Notes under the pieces: generated by a model
What the model was told of the DNA's origin: nothing
Seen by the model: the letters and a program-made list of their open reading frames with translations, nothing else
Databases searched by the model: none
Source: CAZYFH01 sp965249175
Lineage (GTDB): Bacteria; Acidobacteriota; Vicinamibacteria; Vicinamibacterales; UBA8438
Assembly: GCA_965249175.1 (NCBI GenBank)
Contig: OZ252227.1
Location: 2,666,001-2,730,000 of the forward strand
Length of the DNA: 64,000 nt
Direction: 5' to 3'
Program-made: the position numbers and the translations under genes
In this document: in pieces, positions 17,274-28,025 of the stretch
Numbering within the stretch: position 1 is the stretch's first letter
Layout: each line of letters starts with the position of its first letter

Positions 17274-18202
17274 GCGAACTAGTCGAACTCCAGCACAAAT
17301 TGCAGGACACGGCTTCCCAGATAACGCAGTTGGAGCGGGAAGTCGCCCGATCTCCCGACTCGCTCGGACTGCGTCTCAGCCTGGAGTCGGTGGTTAAGCG
17401 TTTCGATGAGTTACAGACAGACTTTCAAGACCTCGCCGATCAAAAGGCGCTCGATGTGTGTTCGTATCGTTTGTTCAAGGAAAACGATGAGGGGCCGTCT
17501 CTTCGTGGATTCTCCGGTGCGTTAAACGAGTTTCAGGCCTCTTTCTCGGCGCTTTTTGATGCCATCCAAAATGGCCCGCGCAGACGAACAAGGCTTACTC
17601 CAGAGGTTGTGGAGAGTACCAAGTTTGGCTTCGGCTATGCCTATGCTGGGTCTGTGGGCGTCGTCCTGACACTCGACCGCGAGCGGATGCTAATCGACGT
17701 TGGACCATTGACGGACACCATAACCACCTTCTTCAACCTCGCCCAAGCCCCGACGCGAGACGATATTCGGGAGATTGGACGGCAATTGGGACCGGCCCCG
17801 TTGCGGTCCATCTTTAAATGGGCTGATGCTCATGTCTCCGATGGCATTGGGGCCGATATTTCGTGGCAGCACGGCGAAGACACGACCCGTCTGTTTCTGC
17901 AGCGCGTCGAGATGCAGCGACTCCGCGATGAGATCGATGCCACGTCGGAGGAAGAGCGCGAGGAATTAACGATCACTGGCGTTCTTACTGGAGCCAGTGT
18001 GGTAACCAAACGATTCGATTTTCAGCCTGATGATGCGGAAGCGATTAGTGGGCGATTTACTGACGCAATTAGCGAGGCTCACGAGGTTAGGATTCCTGCG
18101 GCGCGGTATCGCGCGACGGTTGAGCGAATTACGAAAATCAGGTATTCCAGCGACGAAGAGAGCACAACCTGGCGCTTACTAACACTCGAAGAAGCGCCTT
18201 GA
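17270..18202 (+). CDS. Coiled-coil partner protein of the nucleotidyltransferase-like cargo
   Basis: 310 aa, not recognised. The N-terminal 60 residues are heptad-rich (LVELQHKLQDTASQITQLER, RFDELQTDFQDLADQ). The middle is a mixed alpha/beta region (FGFGYAYAGSVGVVLTLDRER). The C-terminal beta-rich domain has LTITGVLTGASVVTKRFDF, FTDAISEAHEV and YRATVERITK. No signal peptide or membrane segment. Base composition is lower in GC than the chromosomal genes. It overlaps the upstream nucleotidyltransferase-like gene by 4 bp. The pairing looks like a two-gene toxin-antitoxin-like or defence-like cassette, but no function can be assigned. Confidence 0.65.
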   Translation: MSELVELQHKLQDTASQITQLEREVARSPDSLGLRLSLESVVKRFDELQTDFQDLADQKALDVCSYRLFKENDEGPSLRGFSGALNEFQASFSALFDAIQNGPRRRTRLTPEVVESTKFGFGYAYAGSVGVVLTLDRERMLIDVGPLTDTITTFFNLAQAPTRDDIREIGRQLGPAPLRSIFKWADAHVSDGIGADISWQHGEDTTRLFLQRVEMQRLRDEIDATSEEEREELTITGVLTGASVVTKRFDFQPDDAEAISGRFTDAISEAHEVRIPAARYRATVERITKIRYSSDEESTTWRLLTLEEAP

Positions 18203-18227
18203 CATGCTAAAGCGGCTTTAGTATAGT
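18199..18227 (+). promoter_or_regulatory. Transposase promoter with palindromic spacer
   Basis: TTGACA (18199-18204), a 17-bp spacer, and TATAGT (18222-18227). The spacer is almost entirely the palindrome CTAAAGC-G-GCTTTAG (18207-18221), a good candidate for a repressor site. Transcription should begin near 18234, only a few bases before the ATG at 18237, so the mRNA is nearly leaderless. The -35 overlaps the stop of the preceding gene. Read-through would also transcribe hemH. Confidence 0.8.
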
Positions 18228-18236
18228 TGGTTCACT

Positions 18237-19085
18237 ATGAACCGACTGACGAGAGCCAAGCGCGTAGCGGTTGTTGCAGCACTTGTGGAGGGGAACAGCC
18301 TACGGTCTACGTGCCGAATGACGGGCGTGTCAATGCCAACCGTGCTCAAGCTCTTGGGCGACCTTGGCGCGGCCTGCGCCAGCTACCAAGATCGAACTCT
18401 TCGAGGACTCCGGGCACGGAGGATTCAGTGTGACGAGATTTGGCAGTTCTGCTACTCGAAGGCCAAGAATGTCCCTGAGAACAAGCGCGGCCAGTTCGGC
18501 TACGGTGACGTGTGGACCTGGGTCGCGCTGGATGCTGATTCCAAGTTGGTTCCTTCATGGCGCGTCGGTGGCCGTGACCTGGGGACCGCGTACGACTTCA
18601 TGCATGACCTTGCTGACCGGCTGGTTACTCGGGTACAGCTCACCACCGACGGATACAAGGTGTATCTGGAGGCTGTCGAAAGCGCGTTCTATACGGGCAT
18701 CGACTACGCCATGCTTCAAAAGGTCTACAGGGCTGACCCGCAGCCACAGCGTCGCTACAGCCCAGCGAAGATTACAAGTTCTCAGATGGCAGTCGTTGCT
18801 GGAAACCCCAACCCGAGGCACATTTCAACGAGCTTCGTAGAGCGTCAGAATCTCACGATGCGAATGAGCATGCGTCGCTTCACACGTCTGACCAACGGGT
18901 TCTCCAAGAAGGTTGAGAACCATGCGGCCGCTGTTGCTCTGCACTACATGAATTACAACTTTGCCAGGATACATAAGACGTTACGGGTCACTCCAGCTAT
19001 CGAAGCCGGAATTTCGGACCATGTGTGGAGCCTGGAGGAAGTTGTCGGGCTGCTGGAATCAGAAGAAACTGAAAAAGCGGCCTGA
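18237..19085 (+). CDS. IS1-family-like DDE transposase
   Basis: 282 aa. The N-terminal helix-turn-helix (AALVEGNSLRSTCRMTGVSM, then PTVLKLLGDLG) binds the ends. The catalytic core has QCDEIWQFCYSKAKN, QLTTDGYKVYLEAV and the Glu region ISTSFVERQNLTMRMSMRRF, and it ends with NYNFARIHKTLRVTPAIEAG. This type is usually annotated as an IS1 family transposase. Full length. Its stop lies 8 bp before the new hemH start, inside the transposon right end. Confidence 0.88.
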   Translation: MNRLTRAKRVAVVAALVEGNSLRSTCRMTGVSMPTVLKLLGDLGAACASYQDRTLRGLRARRIQCDEIWQFCYSKAKNVPENKRGQFGYGDVWTWVALDADSKLVPSWRVGGRDLGTAYDFMHDLADRLVTRVQLTTDGYKVYLEAVESAFYTGIDYAMLQKVYRADPQPQRRYSPAKITSSQMAVVAGNPNPRHISTSFVERQNLTMRMSMRRFTRLTNGFSKKVENHAAAVALHYMNYNFARIHKTLRVTPAIEAGISDHVWSLEEVVGLLESEETEKAA

Positions 19086-19086
19086 G

Positions 19087-19105
19087 TTCAAACTTGAGCA
19101 CTACC
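19087..19105 (-). repeat. Right terminal inverted repeat of the hemH transposon
   Basis: TTCAAACTTGAGCACTACC, the exact complement of 14962-14980, followed by target duplication CAACGCCA (19106-19113). The TTG at 19094-19096 inside this repeat is in frame with hemH. Confidence 0.93.
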
Positions 19106-20122
19106 CAACGCCACGCGCCGTTCGATGCCGTCCTCCTCATCGCGTTCGGCGGTCCGAAGCGCCGCGCCGATATTCGTCCCTTCCTCCGGAACGTCTTGCG
19201 CCAACGCCGTGTCCCCCCAGCCCGTCTCGAGGCAGTTGTAGCGCACTACGAACGGTTCGACGGCGTCTCTCCGTTGACTGCCATTACGGAGCGGCAAGCC
19301 AGTGGACTCCGCGACCGCCTGGCGGCGGCCGACACGCGGCTGCCAGTCTACGTAGGGATGCGCAACTGGCATCCCTTCCTCGACGATACCCTCGCCGCGA
19401 TGTCGACCGCCGGTGTCGGTCGGGCGCTCGGGTTCATCCTCGCCGCCCATCACAGTTACTCCAGCTGCGCGCAGTATCGGCAGAACGTTGCGGACGCGCG
19501 GGAGACGCTCAAGCGGCGAGGGGGCCGGGACATCCACGTCGTCTATACGGCTGGCTGGTACGACCACCCGGGGTTTGTTGCCGCCAACGCCGGCCGTGTC
19601 GAAGCGGCGCGTCACCGGCTCCCGGCAGCGGTCCGGGGGGCGGCCCGCGTGGTGTTCACGGCCCACAGCATCCCGACGCGGATGGCCGCCGAGTCGAGAT
19701 ATGCGGAAGAGATCCGGGCCTCGGCGCGACTCGTCGCCGAGGCCGCCGGCGCGTCCGACTGGGCGGTGGCGTTCCAGAGCCGCAGCGGCCGGCCGGAGGA
19801 CCCGTGGCTCGGGCCCGACATCGGCGACTACCTCAGGGCCGAGCGTTCACGTGGCCTACGCGCCGTGGTGATCTGTCCGCTCGGGTTTGTCGCCGACCAT
19901 ATCGAGGTGCTTTACGATCTGGATATCGAGGCGGCCGCGCTCTGTGCGGAGCTCGACCTTCCGATGGCGCGCGCAGCCGCGGTGAATGATGATCCGGCGT
20001 TCCTCGACATGATGGCGGATGTCGTGCGGCGCGCCATAGCGCAGGCGGAGCGTGGACAGCCGCTGCCGATCGTGCCGGCTACTCCGCCGGCGATGCTCGA
20101 AGGGCCGCCCGCCGCGCGGTAA
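19094..20122 (+). CDS. hemH: Ferrochelatase, 5' end rebuilt by a transposon
   Basis: 342 aa. Inserts iron into the porphyrin late in heme synthesis. Conserved features: FDAVLLIAFGGP near the start, the AAHHSYSS segment, FTAHSIPTRM and the C-terminal VICPLGFVADHIEVLYDLDIEA with catalytic Glu. The native start (ATG GCC CAA CGC at 14948-14959) has been separated by 4.1 kb of transposon. The only remaining early start is TTG 19094 within the terminal repeat, giving LSTTQRHAP in place of MAQRHAP. No good ribosome site is visible, but the transposase stop 8 bp upstream could allow reinitiation. The catalytic domain is complete, so function may be retained. Confidence 0.88.
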   Translation: MSTTQRHAPFDAVLLIAFGGPKRRADIRPFLRNVLRQRRVPPARLEAVVAHYERFDGVSPLTAITERQASGLRDRLAAADTRLPVYVGMRNWHPFLDDTLAAMSTAGVGRALGFILAAHHSYSSCAQYRQNVADARETLKRRGGRDIHVVYTAGWYDHPGFVAANAGRVEAARHRLPAAVRGAARVVFTAHSIPTRMAAESRYAEEIRASARLVAEAAGASDWAVAFQSRSGRPEDPWLGPDIGDYLRAERSRGLRAVVICPLGFVADHIEVLYDLDIEAAALCAELDLPMARAAAVNDDPAFLDMMADVVRRAIAQAERGQPLPIVPATPPAMLEGPPAAR

Positions 20123-20566
20123 CTACCCGACCGCTTCCCTTTTCTCTTCTTTGGCGCAGTGTTCGTCGAACGCGGCGGCCAGCTCGCGCGCAATGGCGTC
20201 CGCCTCCTGGTTCTCGATCTGGTGCCGCTCCATCATGTACACGAGCTTGCCGTCCCGCAGCAGCGCGACGCTCGGCGACGACGGCGGATAGCCGGTGAAA
20301 TAGCCACGCGCCCGCTCGGTTGCGTCGACGTCGGCGCCCGCAAAGACGGACGTGCTGACGTCCGGTGTCGTCTCGTGGCGGAGTGCCATCGCGATCCCGG
20401 GCCGTGCCTTGCCGGCCGCACACCCACAGACCGAGTTCACCACCACCATGACCGTGCCCTGGGTCTTCGTGACGGCCTCATCAACTTCTGCGGCCGTGCG
20501 CAGTTCACGCACGCCGAGCCGTGTCAGCTCCTCGCGCATCGGTGCCACGAAAAAGTCTGGGTACAT
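20123..20566 (-). CDS. Bacilliredoxin, BrxA/BrxB family
   Basis: 147 aa, standard length. A thioredoxin-fold protein that removes bacillithiol from proteins in Firmicutes. The active-site motif SVCGCAAGKARP (Cys-Gly-Cys) is intact, as are VMVVVNS and HQIENQEADAIARELAAAFD. Its stop directly abuts that of convergent hemH. Whether this organism makes bacillithiol cannot be judged from the window. Confidence 0.9.
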   Translation of the reverse strand: MYPDFFVAPMREELTRLGVRELRTAAEVDEAVTKTQGTVMVVVNSVCGCAAGKARPGIAMALRHETTPDVSTSVFAGADVDATERARGYFTGYPPSSPSVALLRDGKLVYMMERHQIENQEADAIARELAAAFDEHCAKEEKREAVG

Positions 20567-20608
20567 GTTGTCGTCTCCTCTTCAATCCAAACGTCGTTCT
20601 CACATCTG

Positions 20609-22084
20609 TCAACTTTCGAGTGTAGCATGGGGGGCAACGCTCCGCTGGGCGAGACGTCGATTGAACAGCCACAGCAAGCCCAGCGCGATCCCCCACTGGA
20701 GCAAGCATGTGCCCAGGCTGTAGACCCGTACCGGTCTCCACCACCCCTCCGGGTCGTACACGGTCACCGCCTGATACATCCACCAGCCGAACATCGCGAC
20801 GAACTCCACCGGTACCAGATACGTCAACACCCAGTCGTACACCCGCGTGGCCTGAAGTCCCCGACCGCTGGTGTTCACGAGCTCTCGTCTGAAACGCCCG
20901 ACGCCGTACTTGGCAGCGCCCAGCGCCACGAACAGCCCGCTAATCATGAGCGCGAACCCCCACACCCAGTCCTGGTTGTTGAAGACGTCGAGGCTGGCCG
21001 CGGACGGAATCCCGAACACGACCGTGCCAGCCGCAACCAGGATCACGGCCCTCTGCCTGGAAACGCCCGCGTCCCGGAGCGCCCGCGTCCCCAGCTCGAG
21101 CATCGCGATCAACGACGAGAGCGCGGCGCAGAACAGCGCCAGGAAGAAGAGCGGCAGGAATAGGCCCCCGGCGGGAATCTGTTCGAACAGCCGCGGGATC
21201 CAGATGAACGTCAGCCCGATGTTGCCTGATGCCATCGCGCCGAGTGCAGCATCGGACGGCAGCAGGGCGAACGCGGTCGGCAGGATCGCCATCGCCGCGA
21301 GCAGCGAGGCGACGTTATTGCCGACGCCGATCGTCGTGGCGCTCACGACCACGTTCTCGTCCGTCCGCACGTAGATGGCATACGTCAGCACGAGCCCCCA
21401 GCCTGCACCGGTCGACCAGGCCGACTGGGTCAACGCCTCGAGCCAGGTGCGATGGTTCGCGAGCGCGGCCCAATCCGGATTGAAGAGGAACGAGAGTCCT
21501 CGGCCGGCGCCCGGCAGTGTCACGGCGCGAGCCACGGCAAGAAGGAGCAAGACAAACAGTGTCGGGATGAGAATCCGGTTGGCCCGTTCGATCCCGCGCG
21601 TCAGGCCACGCGCCACGATGCCAATGCCGAGCCCGACGGCCACGACGTGGAACGCGACCGGCTGCCAGACCGACGCACTGTATCCGTCCCAGTACGCCGC
21701 CGTATCGGTCCCGGAGAGATCACCGAAGACCGAAGCCACGAAGTACTTCAGGGTCCACCCGGTGACGACCGAGTAGTGAAACATGATCATCACGGTCGTA
21801 ACGGCAACAAAGCCTCCCATCCATGCGAAGCGTGTCCCGATGAGTGTCGCGAAGGCGCCGATGGGCCCGCGTCGCGCACCCCGCCCGAATCCGAACTCCG
21901 CGATTAGCAGCGGGAGTGACCATGCAAAGAGGAAGATCAGCCACGGGATGAGAAACGCCGCGCCCCCGTTCTGCGCCGCGATCCGCGGAAACCGCCAGAG
22001 GTTGCCGGCGCCCACCGCCATGCCGAGCCCCGCAAGAATCAGGGCCCATCGGGACGAGAAGAACTCGGGTTTCGACAAGGACAT
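20609..22084 (-). CDS. Sodium-dependent transporter, NSS/SNF family
   Basis: 491 aa with about 12 predicted membrane helices. The first helix carries the sodium and substrate site GLGMAVGAGNLWRFPRIA. Later segments include SAWSTGAGWGLVLTYAIYV and FNNQDWVWGFALMISG. The family imports amino acids or amines with Na+. The substrate is not evident. It lies 42 bp upstream of the bacilliredoxin gene on the same strand. Confidence 0.9.
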   Translation of the reverse strand: MSLSKPEFFSSRWALILAGLGMAVGAGNLWRFPRIAAQNGGAAFLIPWLIFLFAWSLPLLIAEFGFGRGARRGPIGAFATLIGTRFAWMGGFVAVTTVMIMFHYSVVTGWTLKYFVASVFGDLSGTDTAAYWDGYSASVWQPVAFHVVAVGLGIGIVARGLTRGIERANRILIPTLFVLLLLAVARAVTLPGAGRGLSFLFNPDWAALANHRTWLEALTQSAWSTGAGWGLVLTYAIYVRTDENVVVSATTIGVGNNVASLLAAMAILPTAFALLPSDAALGAMASGNIGLTFIWIPRLFEQIPAGGLFLPLFFLALFCAALSSLIAMLELGTRALRDAGVSRQRAVILVAAGTVVFGIPSAASLDVFNNQDWVWGFALMISGLFVALGAAKYGVGRFRRELVNTSGRGLQATRVYDWVLTYLVPVEFVAMFGWWMYQAVTVYDPEGWWRPVRVYSLGTCLLQWGIALGLLWLFNRRLAQRSVAPHATLES

Positions 22085-22173
22085 GGCCCCCGCAGTCTAG
22101 CAAGCCGTCCGCCGCCGATCGGGGTCCAATGCTATGGCACAGGAGCGCGCCGAGTGATAGCGTGATTCGCACG

Positions 22174-23853
22174 ATGCGTTGGCGTCCCACGATCGTGGCA
22201 CTCGTCGCGCTTTTGGCGCTCGCCGGCGTGACCGGCATCCCCCAGTCGCCGACCGGTGCTCAGACCCAGCCCCCGCGCGACCCGTTGCGGCCGGTGTTGG
22301 AGTCGACGGCCATCGTGCGTGGGCGGGTCACCGCCGCAGACACAGGGCGGCCGATTCGGGGCGCCTTCGTGGGGGCCTCGCCGCGCGTCGCCACAGGGCA
22401 GTCGGTGACGCAGACAGCGGAGGACGGGCGCTACGAGCTTCGCCTACCGCCGGGCCGGTACACGATCGACGTCCGAAAACCTGGCTACGTCTCAATCGAC
22501 TACGGACAGCGGCGGGCGATGGAGCAAGGCACGCCGATCGCGCTGGCGGCGGGTCAGGAGGTGCGCAACATCAACGTGGCCCTGCCGCGTGGAGGCGTCC
22601 TGACCGGGTTGCTCTTTGACCCGTTCGGCGATCCGGTGACGGGCGCGACGGTGCGGGCGCTTCGCTTCCGCTACACATCGGGCACGTGGCGGCTGTCTCC
22701 GGTTGGCCGTGGGAACCAGACCGACGATCGCGGGGCCTACCGGATCTTCGGGCTGCCACCGGGAGAGTACTTCGTCGCCGCGACATCGCGGCGGTTGGAT
22801 GGCCTCGGACGCCCGAACGCGCGCGGTGTCGCGCCGACGTACTACCCGGGGACGAGTGACCCGCAGGGCGCGCAGACTGTTGCGCTCGACATCGCACAGG
22901 AGCTGACGGGTCTCGATTTCCGACTCACGACGACCCTCACCGCCCGTGTCTCCGGTCGGGTGGTCGACGCCGACGGCCGACCGGTGACGGGCGCGCCCGG
23001 CATCAGCCTTGTCGCAAACGGCGCGACGGACACCCTGCAGAGTTTCGGATCGGGTCCCATCGCACCAGATGGAAGCTTCTCCGTCACTGGGGTCACGCCC
23101 GGTGCGTACGTCGCGTACGCGACGGGGGTCGGACCCGACGGCGCGAACCGGTTCGGGACGGCCCCGGTCGCCGTGTCCGGGGAGGACGTCGACGGCGTGT
23201 TGCTCGTCCTCGGCCCGGGCGGGTCCGCGCGTGGGCGCATCGTATTCGAGCCGCAGGCCGCTCCGGACTTCACTCCCGACGCGCTCACGCCGTTCACCAT
23301 GCCTCGTGGCTACGACCGCGTGCCGGTCGGCCGCGGGATCGGCCACGTCAACGACGACTGGACGTTCGAAATTCGCGGGATGGACGGGCCGCAGCTGGTC
23401 CGCCTCACGGGGCTCGGCCGGGAGTGGCAGATACGCACCGTCGCGCTCGCCGGCCGCGACATTACCGACGTCCCGATTGTCTTCCCCACACGCACACCGA
23501 CGACCGGGTTACAGCTCGTCGTGACCAATCGCCTCACGACGCTGACCGGCGCCGTCGTCGATTCGCGCGGCCAGCCGGCGACGGACTATACCGCCGTCAT
23601 CTTTGCAGAGGACGAGGCGCGCTGGGTGTTTCCGTCCCGATTCATACGGGCGACCAGACCAGACCAACGCGGGGCCTTCGCTGTACGGGGGCTCCCTCCG
23701 GCGCGGTACCTCGCGGTCGCGGCCCAGTCCATTCCAGAGGGTTCCTGGACCAACCCGCAGTTTCTCGAGCGACTCGTCCCCCTCGCCGAGCGCTTCCAGC
23801 TGCGTGCGGGGGAGGACATGCGGATCGCGCTCCCGGTTCGCACGGTTCGCTAG
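22174..23853 (+). CDS. Secreted protein with carboxypeptidase-regulatory-like repeats
   Basis: About 559 aa. Signal peptide MRWRPTIVALVALLALAGVTG. Several beta-sandwich repeats of the CarboxypepD_reg type follow (IVRGRVTAADTGRPIRGAFV, YELRLPPGRYTIDVRKPGY, FGLPPGEYFVAATS, VTGVTPGAYVAYATG, VRGLPPARYLAVAA). Such multi-repeat secreted proteins are abundant in acidobacteria; the role is unknown, possibly surface binding. ATG at 22174 is chosen because it begins the signal peptide. Confidence 0.8.
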   Translation: MRWRPTIVALVALLALAGVTGIPQSPTGAQTQPPRDPLRPVLESTAIVRGRVTAADTGRPIRGAFVGASPRVATGQSVTQTAEDGRYELRLPPGRYTIDVRKPGYVSIDYGQRRAMEQGTPIALAAGQEVRNINVALPRGGVLTGLLFDPFGDPVTGATVRALRFRYTSGTWRLSPVGRGNQTDDRGAYRIFGLPPGEYFVAATSRRLDGLGRPNARGVAPTYYPGTSDPQGAQTVALDIAQELTGLDFRLTTTLTARVSGRVVDADGRPVTGAPGISLVANGATDTLQSFGSGPIAPDGSFSVTGVTPGAYVAYATGVGPDGANRFGTAPVAVSGEDVDGVLLVLGPGGSARGRIVFEPQAAPDFTPDALTPFTMPRGYDRVPVGRGIGHVNDDWTFEIRGMDGPQLVRLTGLGREWQIRTVALAGRDITDVPIVFPTRTPTTGLQLVVTNRLTTLTGAVVDSRGQPATDYTAVIFAEDEARWVFPSRFIRATRPDQRGAFAVRGLPPARYLAVAAQSIPEGSWTNPQFLERLVPLAERFQLRAGEDMRIALPVRTVR

Positions 23854-23908
23854 TGCTCCGTCCGGCCCCTACCGGCTACTGACGTCTTGCCAAGAGGCTC
23901 GACCAAGA

Positions 23909-23937
23909 TTGACACGACTCGTATCAATGTCTATACT
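23909..23937 (+). promoter_or_regulatory. hspR-dnaJ-clpB promoter with inverted repeat
   Basis: TTGACA (23909-23914), exactly 17 bp, TATACT (23932-23937): a near-consensus housekeeping promoter. An imperfect inverted repeat TTGACACG-ACT-CGTATCAA (23909-23927, one mismatch) overlaps the -35 and is a candidate HspR operator, although it is not the actinobacterial HAIR sequence. AGGAGA at 23983 precedes the GTG start at 23992. Confidence 0.75.
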
Positions 23938-23991
23938 TGCAACGACGCAACTATAGGGCAACCCTTTACAGATCAAGTTGTTAGGAGATTC

Positions 23992-24327
23992 GTGACCGAG
24001 ATTCTGTTCATCAGCACCGCCGCGCGCATCCTCGGCATGCATCCCCAGACGCTCCGGAAGTACGACCGATTGGGGCTGGTGCAGCCCAGCCGGACCATCG
24101 GCAGCATGCGCCTCTACACGGCAGAGGAGATCGAGAAGTTGCGGCGAATCAAGCGCTTGGTCGATGACACGGGTGTCAACCTGGCCGGTGTGCAGCAGCT
24201 GATGGGCATCGCCGAGGTCGTCGAGCGCATCCGGCCGCTTGCGGCCGGTGACGCCCTCGAACACCAGGAGGGTCGACAGCGACTGCATCGAGAGCTGGAC
24301 CGTCTCGCCGAGCTACTCGGCGTCTGA
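23992..24327 (+). CDS. hspR: HspR-type MerR-family heat-shock repressor
   Basis: 111 aa. The N-terminal winged helix-turn-helix FISTAARILGMHPQTLRKYD and GLVQPSRTIGSMRLYTAEEI match HspR, followed by a helical dimerisation part (RIKRLVDDTGVNLAGVQQLM). HspR with DnaK represses chaperone genes. GTG start preceded by AGGAGA; 14 bp later dnaJ begins and clpB follows, the classical HspR operon, so the protein probably controls its own promoter at 23909. Confidence 0.9.
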   Translation: MTEILFISTAARILGMHPQTLRKYDRLGLVQPSRTIGSMRLYTAEEIEKLRRIKRLVDDTGVNLAGVQQLMGIAEVVERIRPLAAGDALEHQEGRQRLHRELDRLAELLGV

Positions 24328-24341
24328 CGAGAGCACGACTC

Positions 24342-25382
24342 ATGGAATTCAAAGACTACTACCAGTCGCTCGGGGTGACGAAGCGCGCGACGCCTGATGA
24401 GATCAAGAAGGCGTTCCGCAAGCTGGCGCGCAAGTATCACCCGGACGTGAACCCGGGCGATGCCGCGTCCGAACGGCGCTTCAAGGAGCTCAATGAGGCG
24501 CACGAGGTGCTGAGTGACCCGGTCACGCGGCGCAAGTACGACGAGCTGGGATCGAACTGGAAGCAATACGAGCGCGCCCAGGCGTCCGGCCAACCGTTCG
24601 ACGGCGGCTGGCCGTTCGCGGCCCGCGGTGGGCCCTCGGGCGGCGGATCATGGAAAGTGAACAGCGGTGGGCCCTCGGGTGGCGGTTTTCGCACGATGTC
24701 GGAAGACGACGTCAGGAGCAGGTTCGGCGACGATCCGTTCTCCGACTTCTTCCAGACGTTCTTCAGCGGCGGCGGCGGCCCGTTTCGAGATGGTCGACAC
24801 CAGCGGCAGAGCGCGCGCCAGCGCGGTTTCCATGTCGAGCACGAGCTCGAGCTCAATCTCGAGGACGCGTGCGCCGGCGTGACCAAACGGCTGACGTTGA
24901 CCACCGGCGGTCGTACGCGAACCGTCGAGGTGCGTATCCCGGCCGGCGTGACGGACGGATCGAAGGTGCGCGTGGCTGGAGAAGGCGAGAGCGGCGCGGC
25001 GGGCGCCGGCGACTTGTATCTCCGTGTCCGTCTTGCCCGGCATCCCCTGTTCGCTCGCCGGGGACGGAACCTCGAGGTCACGGTCGATGTGTCGCTGACG
25101 ACCGCCGTGCTTGGCGGTGAAATCGACGTCCCGACCATCGACGGTAACACGGTGCGCTTGAAGCTCCCGCCGGCCACCCAACAGGGCCAGAAGTTTCGGC
25201 TCAAGGAACGCGGCATGCCCACGGTGCGTCGGGGCGGACAGCGCGGCCATCTCCATGCCGTCCTTCGCGTGAAGGTGCCGGAACGGCTGACCGCCGAGGA
25301 GCGCGCACATTACGAGGCGCTCGCCGCGCTCGAGCGCCCGTCCGGACGCGCGCGCCGGAGCACGAAGGACCCAGCCGCGTAG
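24342..25382 (+). CDS. DnaJ-family co-chaperone (CbpA-like)
   Basis: 346 aa. J domain at residues 3-70 with KYHPDVNPGD (HPD for DnaK activation). A Gly/Phe-rich linker (GGPSGGGSW, FFSGGGGPFRDG) leads to C-terminal substrate-binding beta domains (RIPAGVTDGSKVRVAGEGE, RGRNLEVTVDVSLTTAVLG). There is no zinc-finger cysteine cluster, so it is class II (CbpA/DnaJ2). Second gene of the heat-shock operon. Confidence 0.9.
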   Translation: MEFKDYYQSLGVTKRATPDEIKKAFRKLARKYHPDVNPGDAASERRFKELNEAHEVLSDPVTRRKYDELGSNWKQYERAQASGQPFDGGWPFAARGGPSGGGSWKVNSGGPSGGGFRTMSEDDVRSRFGDDPFSDFFQTFFSGGGGPFRDGRHQRQSARQRGFHVEHELELNLEDACAGVTKRLTLTTGGRTRTVEVRIPAGVTDGSKVRVAGEGESGAAGAGDLYLRVRLARHPLFARRGRNLEVTVDVSLTTAVLGGEIDVPTIDGNTVRLKLPPATQQGQKFRLKERGMPTVRRGGQRGHLHAVLRVKVPERLTAEERAHYEALAALERPSGRARRSTKDPAA

Positions 25383-25409
25383 TCGACCGAGCAGGAGGAT
25401 GGAGGAGCC

Positions 25410-28021
<2,612 letters not shown>

Positions 28022-28025
<4 letters not shown>

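Larger units (their letters stand above)
14962..19105 (+). mobile_element. IS1-family-like transposon with cargo, inserted in hemH
   Basis: 4144 bp. Perfect 19-bp terminal inverted repeats, GGTAGTGCTCAAGTTTGAA at 14962-14980 and its complement at 19087-19105. An 8-bp direct target duplication CAACGCCA lies at 14954-14961 and 19106-19113. The transposase is at the right end (18237); the cargo is an 85-aa Lys-rich protein gene, a nucleotidyltransferase-like gene and its overlapping partner. A nested ISL3 element accounts for 1457 bp including its duplication, so the original element was about 2.7 kb. Cargo GC content is visibly lower than the chromosome. Removing the element and one duplication joins ATG GCC CAA CGC CAC to hemH. 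Confidence 0.9.

Noticed and set aside
18961..19989. A 342-codon frame overlapping hemH from the transposase
   Set aside because: It is a frame-shifted reading of hemH with proline/arginine-rich low-complexity translation.
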